Under the pieces are notes generated by a model, which was not told the DNA's origin, did not search any database, and worked only from the letters and a program-made list of their open reading frames with translations. Made by a program: the position numbers and the translations under genes. A stretch of 64,000 nt of DNA from Oxalicibacterium faecigallinarum (GTDB taxonomy: Bacteria; Pseudomonadota; Gammaproteobacteria; Burkholderiales; Burkholderiaceae_D): the NCBI RefSeq assembly GCF_014635705.1, contig NZ_BMDI01000001.1, forward strand, positions 62,001-126,000, read 5' to 3'. The first letter of the stretch is position 1. Every line of letters starts with the position of its first letter. Positions 7,820 to 17,374 of the stretch are shown here, in pieces.

Positions 7820-8320
7820 TTAATAAACGATGTCGGCACGGCGGTTTTCTGCCCATGCTGCTTCGTCGCTACCCAACGCTTTTGGTTTTTCCTTGCCGAG
7901 GGAGACCGCTTCCATTTGCGATTCTGGAACGCCCAGCAGAGACAGCGAACGACGTACTGCCTCAGCACGTTTCTGGCCGAGTGCCAGGTTGTATTCCGCA
8001 CCACCGCGTTCATCGGTATTGCCTTGGATGATGATCTTGCGGCCGGTGTTTGACTTCAGATACTTGGCGTGATTTTCGACGACTTGCTGATATTCAGGTT
8101 TGACGGTGTAGCTGTCGAGGTCAAAATACACGCTGCGTTTTGCCAGTACGCCTTGTGGGTCGTTCAGTGGATCGCCGGAGGCATTGACGGTACCGACCGA
8201 GCGAGGATCAACGCCGGAGGTACGATCTTCTACTGGTGCTTTGTCGTCGAGTTTCGTCGAAGAGCAAGCTGCCAGAAGCATGACGCTGGACAGGATGAAG
8301 ACGGATGAGATTGCGCGCAT
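7820..8320 (-). CDS. pal: Pal, peptidoglycan-associated outer-membrane lipoprotein
   Basis: The start at 8320 (AAGGGG just upstream) gives 166 residues. A lipoprotein signal ends in MLLAAC. The OmpA-like C-terminal domain carries the peptidoglycan-binding pattern (IIIQGNTDERGGAEYNLALGQKRA), which holds the meso-DAP-binding Asp/Arg. The open frame continues to 8395 but overlaps tolB and lacks a ribosome site. Pal anchors the outer membrane to the wall and docks with TolB. It lies 53 bases after tolB. Confidence 0.96.
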   Translation of the reverse strand: MRAISSVFILSSVMLLAACSSTKLDDKAPVEDRTSGVDPRSVGTVNASGDPLNDPQGVLAKRSVYFDLDSYTVKPEYQQVVENHAKYLKSNTGRKIIIQGNTDERGGAEYNLALGQKRAEAVRRSLSLLGVPESQMEAVSLGKEKPKALGSDEAAWAENRRADIVY

Positions 8321-8373
8321 ATTTTTATTCCCCTTAGAAGTGTGAAGCAATTGAGTATCAAGAAACAGCCACT

Positions 8374-9657
8374 TTATTTCATGAACGGTCCCCACGTCGG
8401 CTCGCGAATATCGCCAGCCTGCGTGCTCAGACTCGTCTTGACACGACCATCAACCGAGACGATTGCCAGGGTGCCCTGACGACCGGATTCGGTTGCGTAC
8501 ATCAAATATCTGCCGTTTGGCGAAAAGCTTGGCGACTGATCTTTGACGGTGTCAGACAAGCGTTGTTCCTGTCCGTTCGTCAAATCTTGCAGATAAACCT
8601 GAAATTTTCCTTCGCGACGCGAAATAAACCCCAGATATTTCCCATCGGATGAGACGCGCGGGCTGATGTTGTAGCTGCCGCCGAAGGTAACGCGGCGCGC
8701 CTCGCCGCCGTTGACGCTCATACGATAAATTTGCGGTCCGCCGCTGCGATCACTGGTGAAGTAAATCGTCTGACCGTCAGCGGAGAACTGTGGTTCGGTA
8801 TCAATACCGCTCGAATTGCTCAGACGGCGCAAGCCGGTGCCATCGGTATTGACGATGTAAACCTGTGTCAGCCCGTCACGCGACAGGGCAATTGCCAGTC
8901 GTTTGCCGTCAGGTGACCATGCTGGTGCAGAATTGCTGCCTTTGTAGTTGGCAGCGACAGAGCGATTGCGCGTGACCAGATCCTGCACATAAATGACGGG
9001 TTTTTTGTTCTCGAAGGAAACATAAGCAACCTTGGTGCCATCTGGCGACCAGGATGGTGAAATGATGGGTTCATTGGAACGCAGGGCGATCTGGTTGCCC
9101 ATGCCGTCCGAATCGGCGATTTCCAGGCGATACTCGCGACCGGCCTTGGTGACGTAGGCAATCCGTGTCGCGAAAATACCCGGGATGCCCGTCAGTTTCT
9201 CGTAGATATCATCGGCGACCTTGTGGGCCGAGACACGAATGAAGTTGGGATTGGCAGCCAGTGCCATGGAGGACAACTGCTTGTTATTGGTGGTATCGAA
9301 AAGACGGTACTTGACGTCAAAACGACCATCAGCCAGACGCTCCACACTGCCCACAACCAGTGCATCTGCACCGCGCGACTTCCAGTCTGCCAGATTGACT
9401 TGCGAGTTTTCTGTCAGGACGGAACCGGTGTCAATCACCTTGAAATAACCGCTACGGGTCAAATCAGCCTTGATGATTTCACTGACTTGGTGCGGCGCAA
9501 TCGATTCATTACCGAAGGCGGCAATGGCGATCGGGATTTGATTGGCGCCGACACCAGCAATCTCGACACGTAATTGCGCATGTGCAATACCGCTGACGAA
9601 TAGTGCAATGACGGCGAACGTACGAATGAACGTGCTGGATAGAAAGTGTTTAATCAT
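8374..9657 (-). CDS. tolB: TolB periplasmic beta-propeller protein
   Basis: The 427-residue product has a signal peptide (FIRTFAVIALFVSGIAHA), an N-terminal alpha/beta domain and a six-bladed propeller. Its repeats read SPSWSPDGTKVAYVS, APAWSPDGKRLAIALS, EPQFSADGQTIYFTS and SPSFSPNGRYLMYAT. TolB binds Pal and is the link to TolA. Length is normal. Only five bases separate it from tolA, so the two are translated from one message. Confidence 0.97.
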   Translation of the reverse strand: MIKHFLSSTFIRTFAVIALFVSGIAHAQLRVEIAGVGANQIPIAIAAFGNESIAPHQVSEIIKADLTRSGYFKVIDTGSVLTENSQVNLADWKSRGADALVVGSVERLADGRFDVKYRLFDTTNNKQLSSMALAANPNFIRVSAHKVADDIYEKLTGIPGIFATRIAYVTKAGREYRLEIADSDGMGNQIALRSNEPIISPSWSPDGTKVAYVSFENKKPVIYVQDLVTRNRSVAANYKGSNSAPAWSPDGKRLAIALSRDGLTQVYIVNTDGTGLRRLSNSSGIDTEPQFSADGQTIYFTSDRSGGPQIYRMSVNGGEARRVTFGGSYNISPRVSSDGKYLGFISRREGKFQVYLQDLTNGQEQRLSDTVKDQSPSFSPNGRYLMYATESGRQGTLAIVSVDGRVKTSLSTQAGDIREPTWGPFMK

Positions 9658-9662
9658 TGTTT

Positions 9663-10544
9663 TTACTGGTCTTTTGGTTTGTGAACGACGGTAAAGCGAT
9701 TTGGAACAGTGCCTGTTTTCTCGTCACGAGGGAAAGGCTGAGAGCGTTCGATTGCGCGTTTGACCGCTTCGTCGAAGCCATCGACGCCAGATGGTTTACG
9801 CAACTTGATACCACGTACGGTGCCATCGGGCAGCATTTCGACATCGAATTCGACTGCAGGATTCCCCGAAAGCGTCTCTGGCACGTTAAATATTGTGTTG
9901 GAGCGAATACGCGCGCCAATTTTTTGCAGATAACTTGCATCTGCAATACCGCTGCCCGTTGACTTTTGTGCCTGGCCGGTACCACCGCTGCCGATGGCAC
10001 CCGTGAGGCGGCGCATTTCTTCCGCACGTGCTTCTGCGCGGCGTTTTTCATCCGCAGCTTCTTTTTTCTTTTGCTCTGCTTCAGCTTTTTGCTGTTCGGC
10101 TTTCTTTTTTTTCTCCGCTTCTTCCTTGGCTTTTGCTTGTTTCAGTTGCTCAGCCTTTTCCTTTTCGGCTTTCTCTTGTTTTTCTTTTTCCTGCTGGGCA
10201 AGCTTCTGGCGTTCTTCTTCCTTGCGTTTTTTCTCGCGTTCAAGCGCGATATCCACCTTGGGTTGTGGTGGCGTTGGTTCCGGTTTTACGACGGGCTCCG
10301 GTTTGGGCTCGGGCTTTGGTTCCGGCTTGGGTTGCGGCGTTGGTTCAGGCGGCGGTGCAACCGGTGCGGCCTCACGTGCCTGCATGTCCCATATCTCCGC
10401 CTTGACGGACACCGGTGTTTCGCTTTGCCAGTCGATACCGATCCAGAAAAAAGCGAGCAACGCAATATGCACGACAATTGCAAGCGTGGCGGCGCGAAAG
10501 CCGCCGGGTTCTTTGGGAACAGTGTAAGGCGCGTGATCTGTCAT
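9663..10544 (-). CDS. tolA: TolA inner-membrane energy-transfer protein
   Basis: From the ATG at 10544 the product has 293 residues. The N-terminal membrane helix (ATLAIVVHIALLAFFWIGI) is followed by a Pro-rich linker with KPEPKPEP repeats. Next comes a long Lys/Glu/Ala helix (about residues 95-180) that spans the periplasm. The C-terminal TolA/TonB-like domain contains NPAVEFDVEMLPDGTVRGIKL. An upstream in-frame ATG (10583) would overlap tolR and is less likely. TolA couples the TolQR motor to Pal-TolB at the division site. Confidence 0.94.
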   Translation of the reverse strand: MTDHAPYTVPKEPGGFRAATLAIVVHIALLAFFWIGIDWQSETPVSVKAEIWDMQAREAAPVAPPPEPTPQPKPEPKPEPKPEPVVKPEPTPPQPKVDIALEREKKRKEEERQKLAQQEKEKQEKAEKEKAEQLKQAKAKEEAEKKKKAEQQKAEAEQKKKEAADEKRRAEARAEEMRRLTGAIGSGGTGQAQKSTGSGIADASYLQKIGARIRSNTIFNVPETLSGNPAVEFDVEMLPDGTVRGIKLRKPSGVDGFDEAVKRAIERSQPFPRDEKTGTVPNRFTVVHKPKDQ

Positions 10545-10554
10545 GGAACCTGAA

Positions 10555-10992
10555 TTACCTGGTGGCGAGTCCGACGCGATCAATGCCTACTTTTTTCGCT
10601 TCGGAAATAGCCTGGATTACTTCGTCGTACTTGATTTCCTTGTCGGCCGCGATCATGACGGGCAACTCGGGGTTGTCGGCATGCAGCGTACGCAGTTTTT
10701 GCGCCATCTCGCTACGATTGCCGGCATTTTCCTTTGGAACCGAACCATCCTTGCGTCCGTTGATGGTCAGAATGGCCGACGCATCCGGCTTGAGATCGAT
10801 GCGGATATATTCGCTTGGCGGCTGGGTCGAACGTGCCGCATTCGGCAGTTCGATCTCGCTTGGTGGTTGCATCGGTGCGGCTGCCATAAAGATGATCAGC
10901 AGCACCAGCATGACGTCGATGTAGGGAACGACGTTGATTTCTGACTTGAACTTGCGGTTGCGACCACCCCGCATGCTTCCGGAAAATGACAT
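10555..10992 (-). CDS. tolR: TolR, proton-channel subunit
   Basis: The 145-residue product belongs to the ExbD/TolR family. A basic N-terminus (GGRNRKFKSEINVVPYIDVM) runs into one membrane helix carrying the key Asp (YIDVMLVLLIIFMAAAP). The periplasmic dimer domain follows. With TolQ it forms the proton-driven motor. It starts 12 bases past the tolQ stop. Confidence 0.96.
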   Translation of the reverse strand: MSFSGSMRGGRNRKFKSEINVVPYIDVMLVLLIIFMAAAPMQPPSEIELPNAARSTQPPSEYIRIDLKPDASAILTINGRKDGSVPKENAGNRSEMAQKLRTLHADNPELPVMIAADKEIKYDEVIQAISEAKKVGIDRVGLATR

Positions 10993-11004
10993 TGCTTCGT
11001 TTCC

Positions 11005-11685
11005 TTATCGCGCCTGACGTTGCAGGATGTTCGAGAATTCTTCGACAAAGGATTCGAAGCGGATGGCCAGACGGTCGATGTCGTGCGAGTAGCGGTTGTA
11101 GGCGACAACCGCCGGAATTGCAGCAAACAAGCCGATGGCAGTCGCAATCAGTGCCTCGGCAATCCCGGGCGCCACGGCGGCCAGCGTAGCCTGCTGCACA
11201 TTTGCCAGACCCCGAAAGGCATTCATGATGCCCCACACCGTACCGAACAGGCCAACGTAGGGTGACACCGAACCCACCGAGGCGAGAAAGGCAAGATGCG
11301 ATTCCAGTCCATCCATCTCTCGCTGGTAGGCAGCACGCATGGCGCGACGTGCACCATCAATGCGCGTATTGACGTCGGATGCACGCAATTTGTTGAATTC
11401 GCTCATTCCCGCTTCAAAAATGCGTTCCAGTGCGCCGCCCGACCCGCTGCTCTTGCGGCGATTGGACGTCGCGTTGGCGTAAAGCGCATTGAGATCGCCG
11501 CCAGACCAGAAGACACGTTCAAATTCTTCCGTCTGGGCTTGTGCGTTTTTAATGGCAAAGCGCTTGCGGAAGATATAGGTCCAACTCATGACTGAGACGC
11601 CGACCAGCAGCAGCATGACCAGTTGAACGAGAAGCGAAGCGTTGGAAATCAGGTGAACAAAGGAGAGGTCTTGAGTGACGGTCAT
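11005..11685 (-). CDS. tolQ: TolQ, proton-channel subunit
   Basis: The 226-residue product belongs to the MotA/TolQ/ExbB family. It has three membrane helices: one near the N-terminus (LLVQLVMLLLVGVSVMSWTYI) and two later ones framing the conserved GLFGTVWGIMNAF. The latter lies before ATLAAVAPGIAEALIATAIGL. Five TolQ protomers enclose two TolR helices in the inner membrane. A 102-base gap separates it from ybgC. Confidence 0.96.
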   Translation of the reverse strand: MTVTQDLSFVHLISNASLLVQLVMLLLVGVSVMSWTYIFRKRFAIKNAQAQTEEFERVFWSGGDLNALYANATSNRRKSSGSGGALERIFEAGMSEFNKLRASDVNTRIDGARRAMRAAYQREMDGLESHLAFLASVGSVSPYVGLFGTVWGIMNAFRGLANVQQATLAAVAPGIAEALIATAIGLFAAIPAVVAYNRYSHDIDRLAIRFESFVEEFSNILQRQAR

Positions 11686-11787
11686 GGATGATGAGAGTGA
11701 AGTCAGTTTGGATAATTGTATGCGGAATATGGTGCAAAGTCGTTGCCAGCAGTGCGTTTCAGCCGTTTTTCCTTGTAAAACCCTTGA

Positions 11788-12225
11788 TTAAGGCGTTTCC
11801 AGAGCTTTGATGCTATCCATTACATGTGCCGGAATTTCTGCCGGGCGAAACCGTTTGGCGTCGACGCAGCCAACCTTGATACGCCCGGTGGTCAGCAATT
11901 CCTGCCGTTGGTTGCCTTGGGCATCGCGTGTCAGTCGCCAAGCCTCTTGCACAAACTGTACCGAGGCGCGGCCCATCTTTTCGACTACGACCGTCAATTT
12001 CAGTTCATTATCCAGTCGCGCCGGCGCGTGATAGTCCAGAGCCGTGCTTTTGACGACAAACATGACGCCATGATTTTCCGTCATTTCGAATTGGCCGATT
12101 CCTGCCGCCCGCAGCCATTCCGTACGGGCACGTTCAAAAAACTTCAGATAATTGGCATAGAACACAACGCCGCCGGCATCGGTGTCTTCGTAATAGACGC
12201 GAATGGTCCAGGTGAAATTCGACAT
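11788..12225 (-). CDS. ybgC: YbgC acyl-CoA thioesterase
   Basis: The start at 12225 gives 145 residues beginning SNFTWTIRVYYEDTDAGG, the normal start and active-site stretch of the hot-dog fold YbgC family. The catalytic Asp lies in YYEDTD and GVVFYANYLKFFERAR follows. A longer frame to 12264 overlaps the SDR stop. YbgC hydrolyses acyl-CoA or acyl-ACP and sits with tol-pal in many Proteobacteria, possibly tied to phospholipid synthesis. No strong ribosome site is visible before either start. Confidence 0.93.
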   Translation of the reverse strand: MSNFTWTIRVYYEDTDAGGVVFYANYLKFFERARTEWLRAAGIGQFEMTENHGVMFVVKSTALDYHAPARLDNELKLTVVVEKMGRASVQFVQEAWRLTRDAQGNQRQELLTTGRIKVGCVDAKRFRPAEIPAHVMDSIKALETP

Positions 12226-12263
12226 GAGTCTTGCGATGAAAGAAAAGTGTTGTCGAGGGAACA

Positions 12264-13013
12264 TCAGGTTGGATGTCGTTTGATGAATAACGGCCCAAAA
12301 CCCTGACAGGTCGGCATGATTTCCAGATGATTGATGTTGACGTGCGCTGGCAGCGTCGCAATCCAGTAGGCGCTTTCGGCAATATCTTCCGCCGTCAGCG
12401 GCGTGGTGCCTTCATAGACCTTGGCGGCAGCGGCATCGTCATTCAGGCGAACGTTGGAGAACTCCGTGCCGCCGGCAAGGCCCGGCGCAATGTTGGACGA
12501 GCGCACATTGGTGCCGGCCAGATCTGCACGCAAGTTTTTGGAGAACTGATCGACAAATGCCTTGCTTGCGCCATAGACATTGGCGCCCGGGTAGGCGTAC
12601 GCACCCGCGCTGGAGCTGATATTGATGATGTGACCGCGATCGCGTTTGACCATGTCCGGAAGAATAAGACGCGTGACGGTTGCCAGTCCCTGACAGTTGG
12701 TCGCGATCATGGTTTCCCATTGCGCCAGCGAGGCTTCATGCGCCGGTTTGACGCCGAGCGCCAGGCCGGCATTGTTGACCAGCACGTCGATTTCGCGCCA
12801 GTCGGCAGGCAGGTTATCGAGCGCTGCCTGTATGGATTGCTGGCTGGTTACGTCCATCACGACTGGCAGGACGTTGGTGCCGCATTCGGCAGCCAGCGCC
12901 TGCAGACGTTCTTCGCGACGACCGGTTGCAATGACCTTGTGACCGTGCTGCGCAAACTTGCGCGCAATGCCTGCACCAAAACCTGATGTGGCACCTGTAA
13001 CGAAGACGATCAT
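12264..13013 (-). CDS. Short-chain dehydrogenase, YdfG-like
   Basis: From the ATG at 13013, preceded by GAGGTATCC, the product has 249 residues. It has the nucleotide loop TGATSGFG (6-13), NNAG (80-83), the catalytic Ser in NISSSAGAYAY, and YGASK with Tyr147 and Lys151. Arg32/Arg33 after the second strand favours NADP. Length and sequence style match YdfG, which oxidises L-allo-threonine and 3-hydroxy acids. Specificity cannot be proved. It precedes ybgC by 38 bases and may share its message. Confidence 0.88.
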   Translation of the reverse strand: MIVFVTGATSGFGAGIARKFAQHGHKVIATGRREERLQALAAECGTNVLPVVMDVTSQQSIQAALDNLPADWREIDVLVNNAGLALGVKPAHEASLAQWETMIATNCQGLATVTRLILPDMVKRDRGHIINISSSAGAYAYPGANVYGASKAFVDQFSKNLRADLAGTNVRSSNIAPGLAGGTEFSNVRLNDDAAAAKVYEGTTPLTAEDIAESAYWIATLPAHVNINHLEIMPTCQGFGPLFIKRHPT

Positions 13014-13164
13014 GGATACCTCAGTGAATGTGTAGATGATGGGGAATGTCCTGCGCGGCCGTCGCACTGTTTGACGAAGACCGGTCGGCAAGTCTTCCCA
13101 TTTGCAGGCATTGACCGGATCGGCTTTTTGGTGCAAAGCGACGATCCGGTGCAAGAACCTTGTC

Positions 13165-14682
13165 TTACTTTGCCTTTGCGGTACGCGCGCGACCAATCAG
13201 GAAGGTTGTTAGCAAGGGCACCGGCCGGCCGGTCGAACCCTTGGCCGCACCGCTGCGCCATGCCGTACCCGCGATATCCAGATGCGCCCACAGATACTTG
13301 CGTGTGTAGCGCTCCAGGAAGCAGGCCGCCGTAACACTGCCGCCGGCAGGGCCGCCAATATTGGCCATGTCGGCAAAATTGGATTTAAGCTGTTCCTGAT
13401 AACGGTCTTCGATCGGCATGCGCCATGCGGTATCGCCAGCAATTTTTCCGGCAGTCAGCAACTCCTCCGCCAGTGCATCGTGGGCATCATCATTGCGTGT
13501 GAACAGGCCAGAGTTATGGTGGCCCAATGCGGTGATACATGCACCGGTCAGGGTGGCGGCATCGATCACGACTGCTGGCTTGAAACGTTCGACATAGGTC
13601 AGCGCATCACACAAGACGAGTCGACCTTCAGCATCTGTATTGAGAACTTCAATGGTCTGACCGGACATGGAAGTCACGATGTCACCCGGCTTGGTGGCAC
13701 TGCCAGACGGCATGTTTTCGCAGCTTGGGATCACCATGATCACATTCAGCGGCAATTTCATCTCGGCAATGGCGCGCATGGTGCCGAGCACTGCAGCCGC
13801 ACCGCCCATGTCGTACTTCATCTCGTCCATGGCGGCGCCTGGTTTGATCGAAATACCACCGGAGTCAAACGTGATGCCTTTGCCGACCAGAACAATCGGT
13901 GCTTCTTTGGCTTTGCCGCCACTGTGCTTGAGCACGATGAATTTGGGCGGCTCGACACTGCCATTCGTGACAGACAGGAAGCTGCCCATCTTCAGTGCTT
14001 GTATCTGCTTGCGATCAAGGATCTCTGCTGTCATCTTGAATTCGCGTGCCAGTTTCTTCGCTGTATTGGCCAGATAGGTCGGCGTACAGACGTTGGCTGG
14101 CAGGTTGCCCAGCTCCTTGGTCAGATCGATACCGTTTGCGGTCGCAACAGCCTGTGCAATGGCGGATTTGCTGATGCCGGCTTCTTTCGCATCGACCGCG
14201 AAAGCCACTTTTTTGACGCCGGACGATGCTGGCTCTTTCTTGCTTTTCATCGTGTCGGAGCGATAGGCACCATCACGCGCAGCCAGAATGAAGCTGCCGA
14301 TTGCCCAGCTCGTATCACGCTTGGCAACGATATCAAACGGGAAGGCCACGACGGCATCGCTCGTGCCTAGTGTGGCAAAAGCACGTGCGGTGGCTTGCAG
14401 TGCCGCCAAAAAATCCTTTTCGCTCACGGCGTCTTGCTTGCCAAGGCCAACCAGTAGCACGCGATCAGCGCTGCTGCCGGCAAGGTTGCGCAGTAGGAGA
14501 GTCGAACCCGGCTTGCCGGTCAGATCGCCGGACTTCAGTGCGGCCAGAATTTCGCCTTTGGTATCAAGGGCTTTGGCGGCCGCGGATAGCGCCTTGTTTT
14601 CAAAAACCGCGACGGCGATGCAGCCTGTTTTGATGGTGGTGAACCCGGTTTTTGCAGCTACTGGTTTTATGCTAAAGTCCAT
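13165..14682 (-). CDS. pepA: Leucyl aminopeptidase PepA
   Basis: The 505-residue product belongs to the M17 family. The C-terminal catalytic domain shows [19 protein letters not shown] and the metal-binding signature [14 protein letters not shown]. The N-terminal macro-like domain is complete. In E. coli this hexameric enzyme cleaves N-terminal residues and also binds DNA. It is divergent from lptF with only 39 bases between the two starts, the same arrangement as in gammaproteobacteria. Confidence 0.96.
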   Translation of the reverse strand: MDFSIKPVAAKTGFTTIKTGCIAVAVFENKALSAAAKALDTKGEILAALKSGDLTGKPGSTLLLRNLAGSSADRVLLVGLGKQDAVSEKDFLAALQATARAFATLGTSDAVVAFPFDIVAKRDTSWAIGSFILAARDGAYRSDTMKSKKEPASSGVKKVAFAVDAKEAGISKSAIAQAVATANGIDLTKELGNLPANVCTPTYLANTAKKLAREFKMTAEILDRKQIQALKMGSFLSVTNGSVEPPKFIVLKHSGGKAKEAPIVLVGKGITFDSGGISIKPGAAMDEMKYDMGGAAAVLGTMRAIAEMKLPLNVIMVIPSCENMPSGSATKPGDIVTSMSGQTIEVLNTDAEGRLVLCDALTYVERFKPAVVIDAATLTGACITALGHHNSGLFTRNDDAHDALAEELLTAGKIAGDTAWRMPIEDRYQEQLKSNFADMANIGGPAGGSVTAACFLERYTRKYLWAHLDIAGTAWRSGAAKGSTGRPVPLLTTFLIGRARTAKAK

Positions 14683-14721
14683 GCGTTGCTCTCCTTATCG
14701 ATCCACGATTATAGCCTTCCG

Positions 14722-15849
14722 ATGATTTTTCAGCGCGCGCTTCGACGCGATTTGCTTGGTACCGCTGGCGCCGTCTTTACCACCCTGTTTACGATCACGA
14801 TCACGGTCATGTTGATCCGTATTCTGGGGCAGGCCGCTGGAGGCAAGATCGCGTCTTCCGATGTGGTAGCCCTGCTCGGATTTTCTGCGCTCAATTACCT
14901 GCCGATTATTCTCAATCTGACCGGGTTCGTTGCAGTCCTGTTGGTCGTTACGCGCAGTTATCAGGATTCCGAAATGGTGGTCTGGTTTGCCTCTGGTCTG
15001 AGTCTGTCACGCTGGATCAAGCCTGTGTTGATGTTCGGTTTGCCTATCGTGATGATGACAACCTTACTCAGCGTATTCCTGACGCCGTGGTCGAATCAGC
15101 AAAGTGCGATCTACAAGGAACGCTACGCCAACCGCGAAGATATTGCACGCGTATCACCGGGCAAGTTTCAGGAATCCTCGTCTGCTGATCGCGTCTTTTT
15201 TGTCGAGGGTATTTCCGGCGACACGACGCGTGTCAAAAACGTGTTTGTCAGCACGGTGCGTAACGGTACCAACAGCGTGGTGGTCGCGAAGGAAGGTACG
15301 GTCGAGATTGACAAGAATGGTGACAAGTTTCTGGTGATGCACGAGGGGCGGCGCTACGACGGCGTGCCGACACAATCAGATTTTCAGTTGATGGAATTTG
15401 ATCGATACGGGGTGCTGGTCGCAAGCAAATCACAAGCCGCGGCGGGCGATTCTTCTGCACGTGCATTGTCGACAATGGAACTGCTGAGGAATCGCAATAA
15501 CTTCAACGATGGCGAGCTCGTTTGGCGCGTATCACTGCCATTGATGGGAATTCTCCTGATGGTGCTTGCTATCCCGCTTGGTTTTGTTAATCCGCGTGGT
15601 GGCCGATCTGCCAATTTGTTGATAGCACTTTTCCTCTTCGTTTTTTACAGCAACATGCTGAGTTTCATGCAGGCGACCGTTGTACAACAACGCTCAACCT
15701 TCGGGATGTCATGGTGGCCTGTACATCTCGTGGCCATCGTGATCATTGCGGCATTCTTTATGTGGAGACTCAAGGTCAATAGTGCATGGCATCCACTGGT
15801 CGCGTGGTCTCGCTTTAAACGTGGTCTGTTTGCGAAGGAGGCGACATGA
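14722..15849 (+). CDS. lptF: LptF, LPS export permease
   Basis: The start at 14722 (MIFQRALRRDLLGTAGAVF) gives 375 residues. An earlier ATG at 14686 would add an untypical 12-residue leader. Three membrane helices come first (including ILNLTGFVAVLLVVTRSY), then a periplasmic beta-jellyroll and three C-terminal helices. LptF and LptG form the transmembrane part of the LptB2FGC transporter that extracts LPS. The end overlaps lptG by four bases (ATGA). Confidence 0.95.
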   Translation: MIFQRALRRDLLGTAGAVFTTLFTITITVMLIRILGQAAGGKIASSDVVALLGFSALNYLPIILNLTGFVAVLLVVTRSYQDSEMVVWFASGLSLSRWIKPVLMFGLPIVMMTTLLSVFLTPWSNQQSAIYKERYANREDIARVSPGKFQESSSADRVFFVEGISGDTTRVKNVFVSTVRNGTNSVVVAKEGTVEIDKNGDKFLVMHEGRRYDGVPTQSDFQLMEFDRYGVLVASKSQAAAGDSSARALSTMELLRNRNNFNDGELVWRVSLPLMGILLMVLAIPLGFVNPRGGRSANLLIALFLFVFYSNMLSFMQATVVQQRSTFGMSWWPVHLVAIVIIAAFFMWRLKVNSAWHPLVAWSRFKRGLFAKEAT

Positions 15850-16994
15850 GAGTCCTCCAGAAATATTTCGCACTCGAGATTGGTCGTTCTGTCTTGTTTG
15901 TGCTGATTGCCTTCTTGGCTTTGTTTGCCTTCTTTGATCTTGTCGGTGAACTGAAATCTGTAGGGCAGGGGGGCTACACGCTGCAGAAAGCACTGTTGTA
16001 CGTGGCGTTGGAGCTGCCAGGATATGTGTATGAATTGATGCCGATTGCCGCATTGATCGGCACGATCTGGGCCTTGTCCCAGTTTGCCGCACGCTCCGAA
16101 TTTACCATCATGCGTGCATCCAGCATGTCGACGGGGCTTGCCGGGTTGATGTTGGTCAAAATAGGTATCGTATTTGTTGTAATTACCTTCGCATTTGGCG
16201 AGTTCGTCGTACCACATACCTCCAACCTTGCACAACGTACCAAGATGCTGGGTAAGGGCCAGTCATTGTCATCGGAATTCCGGTCGGGTTTATGGACCAA
16301 GGATGTCATTCGTTCGGATGGCATGACGGGCGAAACGATCGGTTCGCGTTTCTTGAATGTGGGTGCAGCGCAGGCCAATGGTCAGTTGCAAGGGTTGAAG
16401 ATCTACGAGTTCAACAACAACTTTCATCTGGTTTCCCTGATCACTGCTGCCAAAGCAGAGTATCAGGGAGCCAATCGCTGGCTGTTACATGATGGATCTG
16501 AAGCCAAGTTTTCTGACACATCAATGGATCAACCGAACAAGACGAGTGACCTGACTGATGCCATTGCTACCGAGCGTTTTTCGAGTCGCACGCTGATTTC
16601 AGAAATGACTCCGGAGATCTTATCAGTTGGTTTTACCGATCCGGAGCAAATGTCAGCGATCGATCTTGTCAGCTATACCAATTATTTATCTGAAAATAAT
16701 AGAGAAACCGCGCGCTACGAGATCGCCTTTTGGAAGAAGGTCTTTTATCCATTTGCTGTGTTCGTCATGATGGCGCTGGCGTTGCCATTCGCTTATTTGC
16801 ATTTCCGTTCGGGTGGCGTCAGTTTGAAGATTTTTACAGGCATCATGATCGGCGTGAGTTTTCAGCTGATCAATAGCCTGTTCTCGCATCTTGGCTTGCT
16901 CAACACCTGGCCTGCATTTGCAACGGCGATTCTGCCGAGTGCGTTATTCATGCTTGCTGCCGTCGGTGCGCTCATGTGGGTGGAACGTCGCTGA
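15846..16994 (+). CDS. lptG: LptG, LPS export permease
   Basis: The 382-residue product has the same fold as LptF. It starts RVLQKYFALEIGRSVLFVL, has three helices (ALELPGYVYELMPIAALIG), a periplasmic domain and three C-terminal helices with YPFAVFVMMALALPFAY. It pairs with LptF in the inner membrane. Its stop overlaps the next start by one base (TGATG). Confidence 0.95.
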   Translation: MRVLQKYFALEIGRSVLFVLIAFLALFAFFDLVGELKSVGQGGYTLQKALLYVALELPGYVYELMPIAALIGTIWALSQFAARSEFTIMRASSMSTGLAGLMLVKIGIVFVVITFAFGEFVVPHTSNLAQRTKMLGKGQSLSSEFRSGLWTKDVIRSDGMTGETIGSRFLNVGAAQANGQLQGLKIYEFNNNFHLVSLITAAKAEYQGANRWLLHDGSEAKFSDTSMDQPNKTSDLTDAIATERFSSRTLISEMTPEILSVGFTDPEQMSAIDLVSYTNYLSENNRETARYEIAFWKKVFYPFAVFVMMALALPFAYLHFRSGGVSLKIFTGIMIGVSFQLINSLFSHLGLLNTWPAFATAILPSALFMLAAVGALMWVERR

Positions 16995-17365
16995 TGATCA
17001 CTCGCGCAATTGTCCTGTTTGCACATGGCGCACGTGATCCGCGCTGGGCAGAACCGTTCAAGCGACTGCAGTATCGCGTGCAGTCACGCGATCCTGCAAT
17101 CAGGGTTGCGTTAGGCTTTCTGGAACTGATGTCACCGCGTTTGCCAGAGCTGGTGGATGATTTGGTGCCGCAAGGAATCAGTCATATCAGTATCGTCCCG
17201 GTGTTTCTCGGACAGGGCGGTCATGTGATGCGTGATCTGCCGGAGATCATCGAGGTGTTGCGTCAGAAGTATCCGGATGTCGAATTTCGTATTGCTACAG
17301 CCGTTGGCGAAGACGAGAGCGTGCTCGATGCGATGGCCGATTACTGTTTGCGTGCAGCAGGCTAG
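16994..17365 (+). CDS. cbiX: CbiX/SirB-type small chelatase
   Basis: From the ATG overlapping the lptG stop the product is 123 residues. ITRAIVLFAHGARDPRW carries the conserved metal-binding His11. GLVPQG-like and VPVFLGQGGHVMRDL segments match the short CbiX(S) class-II chelatases, which work as dimers. These insert cobalt, nickel or ferrous iron into sirohydrochlorin. It faces cobA of the cys operon tail to tail (9 bases between stops), which suggests iron insertion for siroheme. Metal choice is inference. Confidence 0.87.
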   Translation: MITRAIVLFAHGARDPRWAEPFKRLQYRVQSRDPAIRVALGFLELMSPRLPELVDDLVPQGISHISIVPVFLGQGGHVMRDLPEIIEVLRQKYPDVEFRIATAVGEDESVLDAMADYCLRAAG

Positions 17366-17374
17366 ATAAGCAAA

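Noticed and set aside
9966-10553. Phe/Leu-rich membrane-like frame on the plus strand
   Set aside because: It is the complement of the Lys/Glu-rich TolA helix, which gives artificial Phe/Leu runs.
13282-14370. 362-codon plus-strand frame
   Set aside because: It is antisense to pepA and has no family features.
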